Shown here one piece after another: positions 1-6,484 of a stretch of 16,483 nt of DNA. Source of the DNA: Candidatus Methylomirabilota bacterium (GTDB lineage: Bacteria > Methylomirabilota > Methylomirabilia > Methylomirabilales > 2-02-FULL-66-22); contig JACQXP010000030.1 of the NCBI GenBank assembly GCA_016208645.1, positions 1 through 16,483 on the forward strand, written 5' to 3'. Position 1 is the stretch's first letter. Each line of letters starts with the position of its first letter. A model generated the notes under the pieces. The model searched no databases, was not told the DNA's origin, and saw only the letters and a list, made by a program, of their open reading frames with translations. The position numbers were made by a program, and so were the translations under genes.

Positions 1-57
1 ACAATGACTACAATGGTGGCACCGTCTGGATATGTACACGGGAAAGGGGGAGCGGTC

Positions 58-309
58 ATGCCCGTTCTGAACATTCGCAATCTGCCAGCCGGGGTTCATG
101 CGCGCCTCCGCATGCGTGCGGCGCGAGCCGGGCGCAGCATGGAGGCCGAGGCGCGGGCCATCCTGGCGGCGGCATGCATGGAGGACGATGCTCGCCGGCC
201 TGCATCTGTCTTGCAGGATTGGGTGGGTGAGCTGTATGGCGCCAAGAAACCCCGGAAGGTGGTTGAATCCTTGATCGCCGAGCGACGCCGGGAGCACGCC
301 AAGGAATGA
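58..309 (+). CDS. FitA-like ribbon-helix-helix antitoxin
   Basis: Small 83-residue protein that probably binds DNA through a ribbon-helix-helix domain and neutralises the PIN toxin encoded next to it. The N-terminus shows a short beta strand (VLNIRNLP, residues 3-10), then a basic helix and the family-typical AGRSMEAEARAIL stretch (residues 24-36), closely resembling FitA-type antitoxins. The C-terminal half (about residues 45-83) is charged and is expected to wrap the toxin. I chose the ATG at 58, not the upstream in-frame ATGs, because a GGGGGAG ribosome site lies just before it and the fold begins there. The stop codon overlaps the toxin start in an ATGA (306-309), so the two are translationally coupled. 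Such pairs usually repress their own promoter; the short AT-richer DNA at 1-57 would hold it, but no operator can be called with confidence. Confidence 0.85.
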   Translation: MPVLNIRNLPAGVHARLRMRAARAGRSMEAEARAILAAACMEDDARRPASVLQDWVGELYGAKKPRKVVESLIAERRREHAKE

Positions 310-683
310 TCGCCCTCGACGCGTCGGCACTCCTGGCGTTTCTCTTTCGCGAGGCAGGACACGAGCGCGTCGGTGCCGAGATGGAGACCGCCTGCTTGTC
401 GGCGGTCAACCTGTCCGAAGTAATCGGTCGGTTCGTGCGCGATGGGCATGATGCGCGCACGGTGCTGCACCGCCTGACCTCCACGAGCATCGAGATTGTT
501 CCCTTCACCGCGGCCGACGCTGCGCTTGCGGCCTCGCTTGTTCCCGTGACCCGGCCACTCGGCCTCTCGCTCGGCGACCGCGCCTGCCTCGCCCTGGCAC
601 TCGCCAGAAGAATGCCCGCGGTCACTGCCGATCGGACGTGGGCGCGGTTGAAAATCGGCATAGACATCCGGGTGGTGCGATAG
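306..683 (+). CDS. PIN-domain ribonuclease toxin (VapC/FitB type)
   Basis: 125-residue PIN-domain protein, the usual size for VapC/FitB toxins, which cut RNA with Mg2+ or Mn2+ held by a cluster of acidic residues. The four expected acids are all visible: Asp5 (ALDAS), Glu38 (NLSEV), Asp91 (LSLGDRACLALA) and Asp109 (TADRTW), so the enzyme looks intact. The start ATG overlaps the antitoxin stop by ATGA, the standard arrangement for this module. The pair reads on the plus strand, opposite to every other gene here, and ends about 125 bp from the broken end of an oxidoreductase gene. No integrase or transposase accompanies it in the window. Family assignment is firm; the RNA target is unknown. Confidence 0.88.
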   Translation: MIALDASALLAFLFREAGHERVGAEMETACLSAVNLSEVIGRFVRDGHDARTVLHRLTSTSIEIVPFTAADAALAASLVPVTRPLGLSLGDRACLALALARRMPAVTADRTWARLKIGIDIRVVR

Positions 684-807
684 CGGTGATGCGGGAGGTT
701 GCCGCTTTCCTCGCCTTCCGGCGATGTCCGAGCGCCGGCAAGACTGCAGGTTCTGCCGCATCTGACTCCCCCGCCGCCCCGCCCAGCCGGCATGCACCCC
801 GGGTCAG

Positions 808-951
808 TCGGTAGTAACCCAGCAACCAGGGCGTCACCCCGCCGGTCTCGCTGGCGAAGTTGGTCGCCATGGCGGGCATGACGATCCGGTTCGGCACCCG
901 CATGCGCCGGATGAGGAGGGGCGCGAAGAGATGGGGATAGGTCGGGTGCAT
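808..951 (-). pseudogene. N-terminal stump of Old Yellow Enzyme family NADH:flavin oxidoreductase
   Basis: About 48 codons that begin with an ATG at 951 preceded by an AGGTGAG ribosome site, 24 bp after the dctM stop. The peptide (YPHLFAPLLI, then PNRIVMPAMATN and GYYR) is the start of an Old Yellow Enzyme/2,4-dienoyl-CoA reductase-type FMN protein, normally 370 residues or more. Homology stops after the YYR at about 808; the frame stays open to 622 but that sequence is not family-like and runs antisense into the PIN toxin gene. The FMN and substrate domains are therefore missing. The gene was probably the last member of the dctPQM transcript and was cut by a deletion or insertion whose boundary lies near 795-808. 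The roughly 110 bp between the break and the toxin stop (684-795) hold nothing I recognise. Confidence 0.75.
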
Positions 952-975
952 CGCTCACCTGGCTCCGTCGGCAAC

Positions 976-2259
976 TCAGTTGTACCCGAACAGCCTGGGG
1001 ATCAGCATGGAGAGGGCCGGAATGTAGGTCACGAGGACCAAGACCACGATCTGCCAGAGCAGGAACGGCCACACCGCCCGGACCAGGCGCTCCATCGAAA
1101 TCCGGGCGATCCCGCCGGCCACGAAGAGACACACGCCCACCGGGGGCGTGAGCAGCCCGATGACCAGGTTCAGCACCACGACGAATCCGAAGTGGAGCGG
1201 CTGGACCCCATAGCTCATCGCGATGGGTGCCAGGATGGGGACGAACATGATCATGGCGGCGCTGAGGTCCATGAGGCAGCCCACGATGAGCAGGAAGACG
1301 TTCACGAGCAGGAGGAACAGCCAGGGGCTGGGAGCCGTGGCGCGCAGGAACCCCCCCAGCAGGCGGGGGACCTGCTGCGTGGTGAGCAGCCAGGAGACGA
1401 TGTTGGCGGTGGCGATGAGCATGAAGACCACCGAGGTGGTGACCGCGCTCCGCACCAGGGCCGGCGGGATGTCCCGCCATTTGAGCTCGCGCGTCACCAG
1501 GAATCCCACCAGGAGCGCGTAGGCCACCGCCACCGCCGCCGCCTCGGTGGGGGTGAAGACCCCGCCCAGGATTCCGCCCACGATGATCACCGGCATGAGC
1601 AAGGCCGGGATCACCTGCCACAGGCGCACCAGGAATGCGTGCCAGGAGGGCAAGCGGGGCCGGACGGGGTATCCGCGGCGGCGCGCGATGACGTAGGCGA
1701 TGGCCATCATCCCCAGCCCCATGAGGATGCCGGGGATGACCCCCGCCAGGAACAGGCCGGCGATGGAGACCCCCCCGGCCGCCAGGGCATAGATCACCAT
1801 GGGGATGCTGGGGGGGATGATGGGCCCGATGGTCGAGGCCCCGGCGCAGACGCCGCTCCCGAAGTCTATGTCGTATTCCTTCTCCATGGCCGGGATCAGG
1901 ACCGCACCCAGCGCCGCCGCATCCGCCACGGCCGACCCGCTGATCCCCGCGAAGACCATGCTCCCCACGATGTTGACGTGGGCCAGGCCTCCCCGGATGT
2001 GGCCCACCAGCGCGTCGGCGAACTTCAGGAGGCGGTCCAGGATCCCCGAGGTGGTCATCAGCTCGCCCGCCAGGATGAAGAACGGGATGGCCATGAAGAC
2101 GAAGCTGTCCACCCCCGTGAACATCCGCTGCGGGACCAGCCAGAGCGACACCTTTCCCCAGGCCAGGATCCCGGCCACCGCGGCCAGTCCCAGCCCGAAG
2201 GCGATGGGGACCCCGATGACCACGGTCACCACGAATGTGACGGCCAGGATCGTCAGCAT
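976..2259 (-). CDS. dctM: TRAP transporter large permease subunit (DctM family)
   Basis: 427-residue, very hydrophobic protein of the DctM family, the subunit that carries substrate and Na+ across the inner membrane in tripartite ATP-independent periplasmic transporters. Family hallmarks are present: FAGISGSAVADAAALG (residues 103-118), ASTIGPIIPPSIPMVIY (141-157) and the late LLTPPVGVCLFV stretch. The length is normal. I start at ATG 2259, four residues inside a possible TTG at 2271, because GGGGGGA lies directly before the ATG. It follows dctQ by 22 bp and ends 24 bp before the truncated flavin oxidoreductase. Substrate specificity sits in DctP, not here; carboxylates are the usual cargo. 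Confidence 0.95.
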   Translation of the reverse strand: MLTILAVTFVVTVVIGVPIAFGLGLAAVAGILAWGKVSLWLVPQRMFTGVDSFVFMAIPFFILAGELMTTSGILDRLLKFADALVGHIRGGLAHVNIVGSMVFAGISGSAVADAAALGAVLIPAMEKEYDIDFGSGVCAGASTIGPIIPPSIPMVIYALAAGGVSIAGLFLAGVIPGILMGLGMMAIAYVIARRRGYPVRPRLPSWHAFLVRLWQVIPALLMPVIIVGGILGGVFTPTEAAAVAVAYALLVGFLVTRELKWRDIPPALVRSAVTTSVVFMLIATANIVSWLLTTQQVPRLLGGFLRATAPSPWLFLLLVNVFLLIVGCLMDLSAAMIMFVPILAPIAMSYGVQPLHFGFVVVLNLVIGLLTPPVGVCLFVAGGIARISMERLVRAVWPFLLWQIVVLVLVTYIPALSMLIPRLFGYN

Positions 2260-2281
2260 GGATCCCCCCAAGCACGCGCCC

Positions 2282-2743
2282 TCATCGGACCTCTTGCCTC
2301 GATGGCGTCGCCAACTGGACCAGCATGAGGAGGCTTCCCACCGGGATCGCCAGGTAGGGCCAGGTCATCCGGATCCCCGCAACCGGACTCCATTGATCCC
2401 AGAGGTTGGAGACCAGGAAGGCCCCATAGCCGATGACGATCAGGAGGAAGCCCGCGACTGCCCCGCGGGCCAGTCCCTTCAGCCAGGCGGCAAGCCGCGG
2501 CGGCACCCGTTGCACCAGCAGTTCCACCCCCACGTGTAGTCCCTCTCGCAGGGCAAGGCTGGCCCCCAGGAATCCCAGCCAGATCATCAGGTAGCGTCCG
2601 ACCTCCTCGGACCAGGGAATGGAGGAGCCCAGGACATACCGGAAGAACACCCCCGCCACCACGATCACCACCAGGATGGCCATCAGGATCATGATCACAA
2701 TTTCCGTGCAGCGCCGGAGCGCGGCGCTGAACTGCTCAGGCAT
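2282..2743 (-). CDS. dctQ: TRAP transporter small permease subunit (DctQ family)
   Basis: 153-residue membrane protein with four predicted helices (about residues 15-36, 48-66, 93-112 and 128-146), the normal size and topology for DctQ, which scaffolds DctM and docks the binding protein. The first helix carries the typical AGVFFRYVLG turn followed by PWSEEVGRYLMIWLGFLGAS, a strong family signature. The start ATG at 2743 has a GGGAGG site eight bases upstream. It sits between dctP, from which it is separated by an 88-bp gap containing a long hairpin, and dctM, 22 bp on. The gene looks complete. Confidence 0.94.
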   Translation of the reverse strand: MPEQFSAALRRCTEIVIMILMAILVVIVVAGVFFRYVLGSSIPWSEEVGRYLMIWLGFLGASLALREGLHVGVELLVQRVPPRLAAWLKGLARGAVAGFLLIVIGYGAFLVSNLWDQWSPVAGIRMTWPYLAIPVGSLLMLVQLATPSRQEVR

Positions 2744-2763
2744 GGGTCATCCTCCCACCGGCA

Positions 2764-2797
2764 GGACCCGGGCACGGGGAAGTCCGTGCCCGGGTCC
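2764..2797 (-). promoter_or_regulatory. Perfect 14-bp-arm hairpin between dctP and dctQ
   Basis: Inverted repeat GGACCCGGGCACGG (2764-2777) and its exact complement (2784-2797) around a six-base loop, in the 88-bp gap after the dctP stop. In the minus-strand transcript it is not followed by a U run (the next bases are TGCCGGTGGG), so it is not a standard intrinsic terminator. Position and stability suggest a 3' stabiliser that protects the binding-protein message from exonucleases and raises DctP over the permease subunits; this is inference. A matching hairpin follows livK. Confidence 0.8.
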
Positions 2798-2831
2798 GCG
2801 ACCACCACGCGGGTCGTCGGGCGACGGGCGT

Positions 2832-3893
2832 CTACTTCCCAACCACCAGCGACGCCTCGGCCTCTGCGACGGCCTTCTGCACCTTCTCGACCCACCGCTT
2901 GCCCGCCTTCTCCTCCACGAACTTGATCACCGGCGGCTGCGTCGCCTTCCGGAATGCCTGCAGCTCCGGCTTCGAGGGGGCGTGGATCTCCATCCCGGCC
3001 TTGCGCAACGTCTCCAGCCCCAGCAAGGAATTGATCTGCTGGATGGACCGGCCGACGTTGCCCCCCACCACCGCCGCCTCCTTGATGATGTTCCTGAGGT
3101 CCGGGGGCAGGGACAGGAAGAACTTGTCGTTGATGAAGATGAAATCCGGGCTGTAGAGGTGCCCGTCCAGCGTCAGGTACTTCTGGACCTCGTTCAGCTT
3201 GGCGTAGACGATGGTGGAAACCGGGTTCTCCTGGCCGTCCACCACCTTGGTCTGGAGGGAGGTGTAGACCTCGGGCCACGGGATCGGCGTCGGGTTGGCG
3301 CCCAGCGCCTTCACCATGGCGACGTGGGCGGGATTCTCCATGGTCCGGATCTTCAGCCCCTTCATGTCATCCGGGCCGCGGACCGCCCGCGTCGAGTTTG
3401 TGAAGTTTCGGAAGCCCGTCTCGCCGTAAGCCAGGACCCGGATCCCCGTCTTCTTCCGCACCTCCTCGGCCAGTTCCGTGCCGAAGGGGCCGTCCATCAC
3501 TTTCCAGGCCACCGGCTCCGACCCGAAGAGATAGGGGATCCCCAGGACCAGAACCTCGGGAACGAAGCCACTGATGGGTCCGTCGGCGGTGGAGGTCATC
3601 TCGATGGTTCCCAGCTTCACCCCCTCGACTGCCTCCCGCTCGCCGCCGAGCTGCGCGGCCGGATACACCTCGACACTGATCCGCCCTCCGCTCCTCGCCT
3701 CCACGGTGTGCTTGAAGGCGATCGCCATGGCCTGCTTCTTGGAGACAAACAGGTCCCCCGGATCCACGTGGGCAAACTTGATGACGATCGGCTTCTGCTG
3801 TGCCGCGGCGGCCGCCGCCGCGCCGGCCCAAAGGAGCAGCGCCCCCAGCCCGACCGCCATTCCCCACATCCTGACACTCCGATGCATTCTCAT
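2832..3893 (-). CDS. dctP: TRAP transporter periplasmic solute-binding protein (DctP family)
   Basis: 353-residue secreted receptor that captures the ligand and delivers it to DctQM. A Sec signal peptide is clear: basic start (MRMHRSVRMW), hydrophobic core and an alanine-rich end before QQKP near residue 32. The mature part shows DctP landmarks: FAHVDPGD, EVYPAAQLGGERE, GLKIRTMENP with Arg183, the residue expected to hold the ligand carboxylate, and VVDGQENP (218-224). I start at ATG 3893; a GTG at 3896 and an ATG at 3884 are in frame, but GGGAGG spacing fits 3893 best. The leader carries an 8-bp stem-loop just before the ribosome site and the 3' gap a 14-bp hairpin. Ligand probably a monocarboxylate or related organic acid, not determined. 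Confidence 0.94.
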   Translation of the reverse strand: MRMHRSVRMWGMAVGLGALLLWAGAAAAAAAQQKPIVIKFAHVDPGDLFVSKKQAMAIAFKHTVEARSGGRISVEVYPAAQLGGEREAVEGVKLGTIEMTSTADGPISGFVPEVLVLGIPYLFGSEPVAWKVMDGPFGTELAEEVRKKTGIRVLAYGETGFRNFTNSTRAVRGPDDMKGLKIRTMENPAHVAMVKALGANPTPIPWPEVYTSLQTKVVDGQENPVSTIVYAKLNEVQKYLTLDGHLYSPDFIFINDKFFLSLPPDLRNIIKEAAVVGGNVGRSIQQINSLLGLETLRKAGMEIHAPSKPELQAFRKATQPPVIKFVEEKAGKRWVEKVQKAVAEAEASLVVGK

Positions 3894-3905
3894 CACCCTC
3901 CTCCC

Positions 3906-3924
3906 GGACGGCGTCGCGCCGTCC
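3906..3924 (-). promoter_or_regulatory. Stem-loop directly before the dctP ribosome site
   Basis: GGACGGCG and CGCCGTCC pair perfectly around a 3-nt loop (CGA in the transcript). The 3' arm directly touches GGGAGGAGG, the dctP Shine-Dalgarno stretch, 12 bases before the ATG. The same geometry (8-bp stem, CGR loop, abutting GGGAGG) is found before livK at 12881-12899. It may protect the 5' end or tune ribosome access; no direct evidence of function. Confidence 0.7.
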
Positions 3925-3993
3925 TGTGTGTTGCGTCCACCTTCCTGCGTCCTATGACCACACGCACCGGCTGCCTGACCTCGGCCATCGGCC

Positions 3994-4062
3994 TCAGTCG
4001 ATCAGCCAGCCGCCGTTGATGTCCACGATCTCGCCCGGAAGGAATGATCCTTTCGCGGCGCA
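3994..4062 (-). pseudogene. C-terminal tail of a lost short-chain dehydrogenase
   Basis: Read on the minus strand, codons from about 4062 down to a TGA at 3994 give SFLPGEIVDINGGWLID followed by stop. That is the standard C-terminus of an SDR: the intact SDR at 5658-6428 ends SYITGEIMDVNGGSVID, matching at 10 of 17 positions. Nothing upstream of it is SDR-like; the sequence runs straight into the end of the CoA-transferase gene, in a different frame. About 230 residues including the Rossmann core and active site are missing. The simplest reading is that an SDR once stood immediately before dctP and was removed by the recombination that placed the CoA-transferase here. Between 3925 and 3993 I see no gene. 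Confidence 0.75.
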
Positions 4063-4085
4063 ACGCCCCCTCGGGAGATTGGCCG

Positions 4086-5366
4086 TCAGCGACTGCCGCC
4101 GGAGGGGGACGCTCCCGGTGCGGCGCGGCTGCCTGGCAGCCGACCCACTGCCTCCTCCGCGTGGAGGACCCCGTCCCGTTCCAGCTCCGCCACCTGCGCC
4201 ACGGAATAGCCGAGGATCGTGCAGAGGATCTCGCGGTTATGTTGTCCCAAGAGCGGCGCCGGCGTTCGCGGCGTCACATCGGCATCCGAAAACGTGAAGG
4301 GGACGTTGGGCAGCGTCACCCGGCCCAGCACGGGATGCTCCTGCTCGAAGAGCATGCCGCGCGCCCGGACCTGGGGATCGGCGACCACCTGGTCAATCCG
4401 CTGGACCGGGGCGCAGGGGACACCGGCCGCGTCCAGCGCGGCCACGCATTCCTTGAGCGAGGGCTGCGCCGTCGCCCACTCCCCGATCCGCCGCAGGATC
4501 TCCTCCCGGTGGGCGTTCCGCCCGATGGTGTCCTGGAACCGGGGGTCCGCCGCCAGCGGCTCCCCGCCCATCAAGAGGGCCATGCGCTTCCAGGCCTCGT
4601 CCATGTGGGCGGCGATGGCGACGTAGCCGTCGCGGGCGGTGAAGACGCCGTAGGCGGTGGACTGGGGGAGGTCGCATCCGCTGCGAGTCAGGATATCGGT
4701 GCCGCCACTCAGGCTGTAGTGCTGGATCGCGAATTCATGCAGCGCCACCATGCAGTCGTAGAGGGCGATGTCAATGTGTCGTCCCCGGCCGGTCGCGTGC
4801 CGCCCGACCAGGGCCGCGCACACGGCCGCCACGCCGTGGATCCCGGCGAACCCGTCGGCGATGGGCAGGCGGAGCACCGGCTGCGGCTCTCCCGGCACGC
4901 CCACCAGTTCCATGACCCCGCTCCGGGCCTCGGCCAAGAGGCCGTAGCCCGCGCGTCCGGCGTAGGGGCCCGTGCGGCCGTAGGCGGAGATCGAGCAATA
5001 GACCAGGCCCGGGTTGATGGCCGACAGCTCCGCGTAGCCCAGGCCCAGCCGGTCCAGGACGCCGGGCCGGTAGTTCTCGATCAGGACGTCCGCGATGCGC
5101 ACCAGCCGGCGCAGGACCTCCAGCCCCCGCGGATCCTTGAGGTTCAGGCACACGCCCTTCTTGCCCATGTTCTGCTGGAGGAAATAGCCGCTCTGCCCGT
5201 CCACGTGGTAGGGATGGGTGCGGGCCTCCTCGCCGGCGGGGGGTCGCTCCACCTTGATGACCTCGGCCCCCAGGGCGGCCAGGCACCGGGTGAGATAGGG
5301 CCCCGCCAGGAAGTGGGTGATGTCAATGACGCGAACGCCCGCGAGCGGAAGTGACTGGTCGGGCAT
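4086..5366 (-). CDS. Family III (CaiB/BaiF) CoA-transferase
   Basis: 426-residue CoA-transferase of the formyl-CoA transferase/CaiB fold, which moves CoA between carboxylic acids through an aspartyl-CoA thioester. The start region GPYLTRCLAALGAEVIKVE (residues 22-40), ENYRPG (98-102) and the SAYGRTGPYAGRAGYGLLAEARSG stretch are typical. Asp171 in LPIADGFAGIHG matches the catalytic aspartate of the family. Residues after about 401 (HAEEAVGRLPGSR onward) look like low-complexity run-on beyond the usual LGYSVAQVAELERDGVL ending, and the tail of a lost SDR begins only about 25 bp after the stop, so the native stop may have been lost. It starts 6 bp after the end of a MaoC remnant. Substrate cannot be assigned; a TRAP-imported acid is a reasonable guess. 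Confidence 0.92.
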   Translation of the reverse strand: MPDQSLPLAGVRVIDITHFLAGPYLTRCLAALGAEVIKVERPPAGEEARTHPYHVDGQSGYFLQQNMGKKGVCLNLKDPRGLEVLRRLVRIADVLIENYRPGVLDRLGLGYAELSAINPGLVYCSISAYGRTGPYAGRAGYGLLAEARSGVMELVGVPGEPQPVLRLPIADGFAGIHGVAAVCAALVGRHATGRGRHIDIALYDCMVALHEFAIQHYSLSGGTDILTRSGCDLPQSTAYGVFTARDGYVAIAAHMDEAWKRMALLMGGEPLAADPRFQDTIGRNAHREEILRRIGEWATAQPSLKECVAALDAAGVPCAPVQRIDQVVADPQVRARGMLFEQEHPVLGRVTLPNVPFTFSDADVTPRTPAPLLGQHNREILCTILGYSVAQVAELERDGVLHAEEAVGRLPGSRAAPGASPSGGSR

Positions 5367-5372
5367 GCGGAT

Positions 5373-5465
5373 TCAGGCCTCCCCCGCCCCGTTCCGCCGG
5401 GGGATCATGAGGCGGTGCTCACCCTGCTGGATGATCTCGCCGCGCTGGTTGATCAACTCCGGCAT
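5373..5465 (-). pseudogene. C-terminal tail of a MaoC-like hydratase
   Basis: A 30-codon stretch ending in TGA at 5373 reads MPELINQRGEII, then QQGEHRLMIPRR and NGAGEA. NQRGE followed by a QxGE strand and a basic end resembles the last strands of MaoC/hotdog-fold enoyl-CoA hydratases, normally 130-160 residues or longer. The rest of the domain, including the active-site Asp/His, is absent: upstream lies repeat-rich noncoding DNA. The ATG at 5463-5465 is probably an internal Met-like codon, not a real start. Its 3' end holds the GGGGGAGG that probably serves as ribosome site for the CoA-transferase 6 bp on, which could explain why this scrap is preserved. The family call rests on a short match and is moderate. 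Confidence 0.55.
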
Positions 5466-5539
5466 AACCTCTCCCCCTCGTGTCCAGTAATTTTCCAGGG
5501 ATGGTAGAAACCCTTGCCTTCACGCCAAGCAAGATACTC

Positions 5540-5629
5540 CCTTCCCCCTGGAGGGGGGAAGGCAAGGATGGGGGTGAGAGGGTCGCCGATTCCACCCCCA
5601 CCTGCATCCTCCCCCGTCAACGGGGAGGA
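5540..5629. repeat. Cluster of intergenic GC-rich palindromes
   Basis: Three inverted repeats in a row within a 190-bp gene-free gap: CCTTCCCCCT with AGGGGGGAAGG (5540-5562, one extra G in the second arm), TGGGGGTG with CACCCCCA (5569-5576 and 5593-5600), and TCCTCCCCCG with CGGGGAGGA (5607-5629, loop TCAA). The style (CTCTCACCC, CCTCTCC, CCCC...GGGG stems) is that of dispersed REP-like intergenic repeats found in many GC-rich genomes. They lie exactly between the intact SDR and the MaoC scrap, where recombination appears to have happened. They could also slow transcription from the SDR into the CoA-transferase. No tandem copy is present in the window. Confidence 0.7.
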
Positions 5630-5657
5630 GAGGGTTGGGCCGGGAGCAGGTGGATAT

Positions 5658-6428
5658 TCAGTCGATGACCGACCCGCCGTTCACGTCCATGATCTCCCCG
5701 GTGATGTAGCTGGCCAGGTCCGACGCCAGGAACACCACGGCGTTGGCGACCTCGTCGATCGTCCCGAAGCGGCCCTGCGGGATGCCGGAGATGGCCAGGT
5801 TGTCCAGCTCCGGGATGGTCAGCTTCCGCATCGGGGTCTGGATGGTCCCGGGGGCCACGGCATTGACCAGGATGTTGTAGGGGGCCAGCTCGTGGGCCGC
5901 GAACCGCGTCAGGGCCGAGACGCCGGCCTTGGAGGCGGCATAGTGGGAGGCGGCGGGGCCGGAGAAGCCGATCTTGGCCGCCTGGGAGGAGATGCTGACG
6001 ATCCGCCCGTAGCGCTGCCGCATCATGATGGGGGCCACGGCCTTGATGCAGTGGAAGACCCCCTTGAGGTTCACGGCCATCACCAGGTCCCACTGGTCAG
6101 GCTCGATCTCGTGCACCAGGATCTTCCGGCCATCCTTCTTCGGCGAGATGCCCGCGTTGTTCACCAGGATGTCAACCCGTCCGAATTCCGCGGCCACCCG
6201 GTCCACCATCGAGCGGACCTGGTCCCAGGAGGAGACATCCACCGGAAAGCCGAGGGCCTTCCCCCCCAGGGCCCGGATGCGGGACGCCGCGGACTCGGCC
6301 GTCACCTGATTCTGGTCCACCACGATCACGTGGCTGCCCTCGGCCGCCAGCTTCTGCGCGATCCCCTCGCCGATGCCCTGCCCGCCCCCGGTGACGATGG
6401 CGATCCGATCTGTCAGGTGCGTATTCAT
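5658..6428 (-). CDS. Short-chain dehydrogenase/reductase (classical SDR)
   Basis: 256-residue cytoplasmic NAD(P)-dependent oxidoreductase. The complete classical SDR set is visible: cofactor loop TGGGQGIG (13-20), NNAG (90-93), active-site Ser147/148 in SISSQ, Tyr163 and Lys167 in YAASK, and the closing ITGEIMDVNGG. Asp38 after the second strand (VIVVDQN) favours NAD(H) over NADP(H). The length is normal. ATG 6428 has AGGAGG ten bases upstream. It lies 56 bp after the ThDP enzyme, with an AT-rich inverted repeat in the gap, and probably shares its transcript. Enzymes of this type oxidise secondary alcohols or reduce ketones, including 3-hydroxyacyl compounds; the substrate is not evident. Confidence 0.93.
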   Translation of the reverse strand: MNTHLTDRIAIVTGGGQGIGEGIAQKLAAEGSHVIVVDQNQVTAESAASRIRALGGKALGFPVDVSSWDQVRSMVDRVAAEFGRVDILVNNAGISPKKDGRKILVHEIEPDQWDLVMAVNLKGVFHCIKAVAPIMMRQRYGRIVSISSQAAKIGFSGPAASHYAASKAGVSALTRFAAHELAPYNILVNAVAPGTIQTPMRKLTIPELDNLAISGIPQGRFGTIDEVANAVVFLASDLASYITGEIMDVNGGSVID

Positions 6429-6453
6429 TCTGCGCCGTCCTCCTGGCCAAGGT

Positions 6454-6477
6454 AATTCACGTATCCCTTTGTGAATT
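6454..6477. promoter_or_regulatory. AT-rich inverted repeat between ThDP enzyme and SDR
   Basis: AATTCAC (6454-6460) and GTGAATT (6471-6477) form a perfect 7-bp dyad with a 10-bp spacer inside a 56-bp gap that is clearly lower in GC than its surroundings. The spacing would place the half-sites about 1.6 helical turns apart, as for a dimeric repressor, or it could form a small hairpin in the message. There is no U-tract after it on the minus strand. Role unproven. Confidence 0.45.
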
Positions 6478-6484
6478 CTCCGGA

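Noticed and set aside
4..57. Upstream ATG starts for the antitoxin and a TACAAT (9-14) as a -10 box
   Set aside because: The RHH fold and the ribosome site favour ATG 58. TACAAT is close to a -10 consensus, but any -35 would lie outside the window, so a promoter cannot be claimed. A GGTG-G-CACC dyad at 15-23 is too short to call an operator.
2764..2797. Intrinsic terminator after dctP
   Set aside because: The stem is strong, but no U run follows on the minus strand and dctQ is clearly part of the same transporter, so full termination is unlikely. The same holds for 11665-11690.
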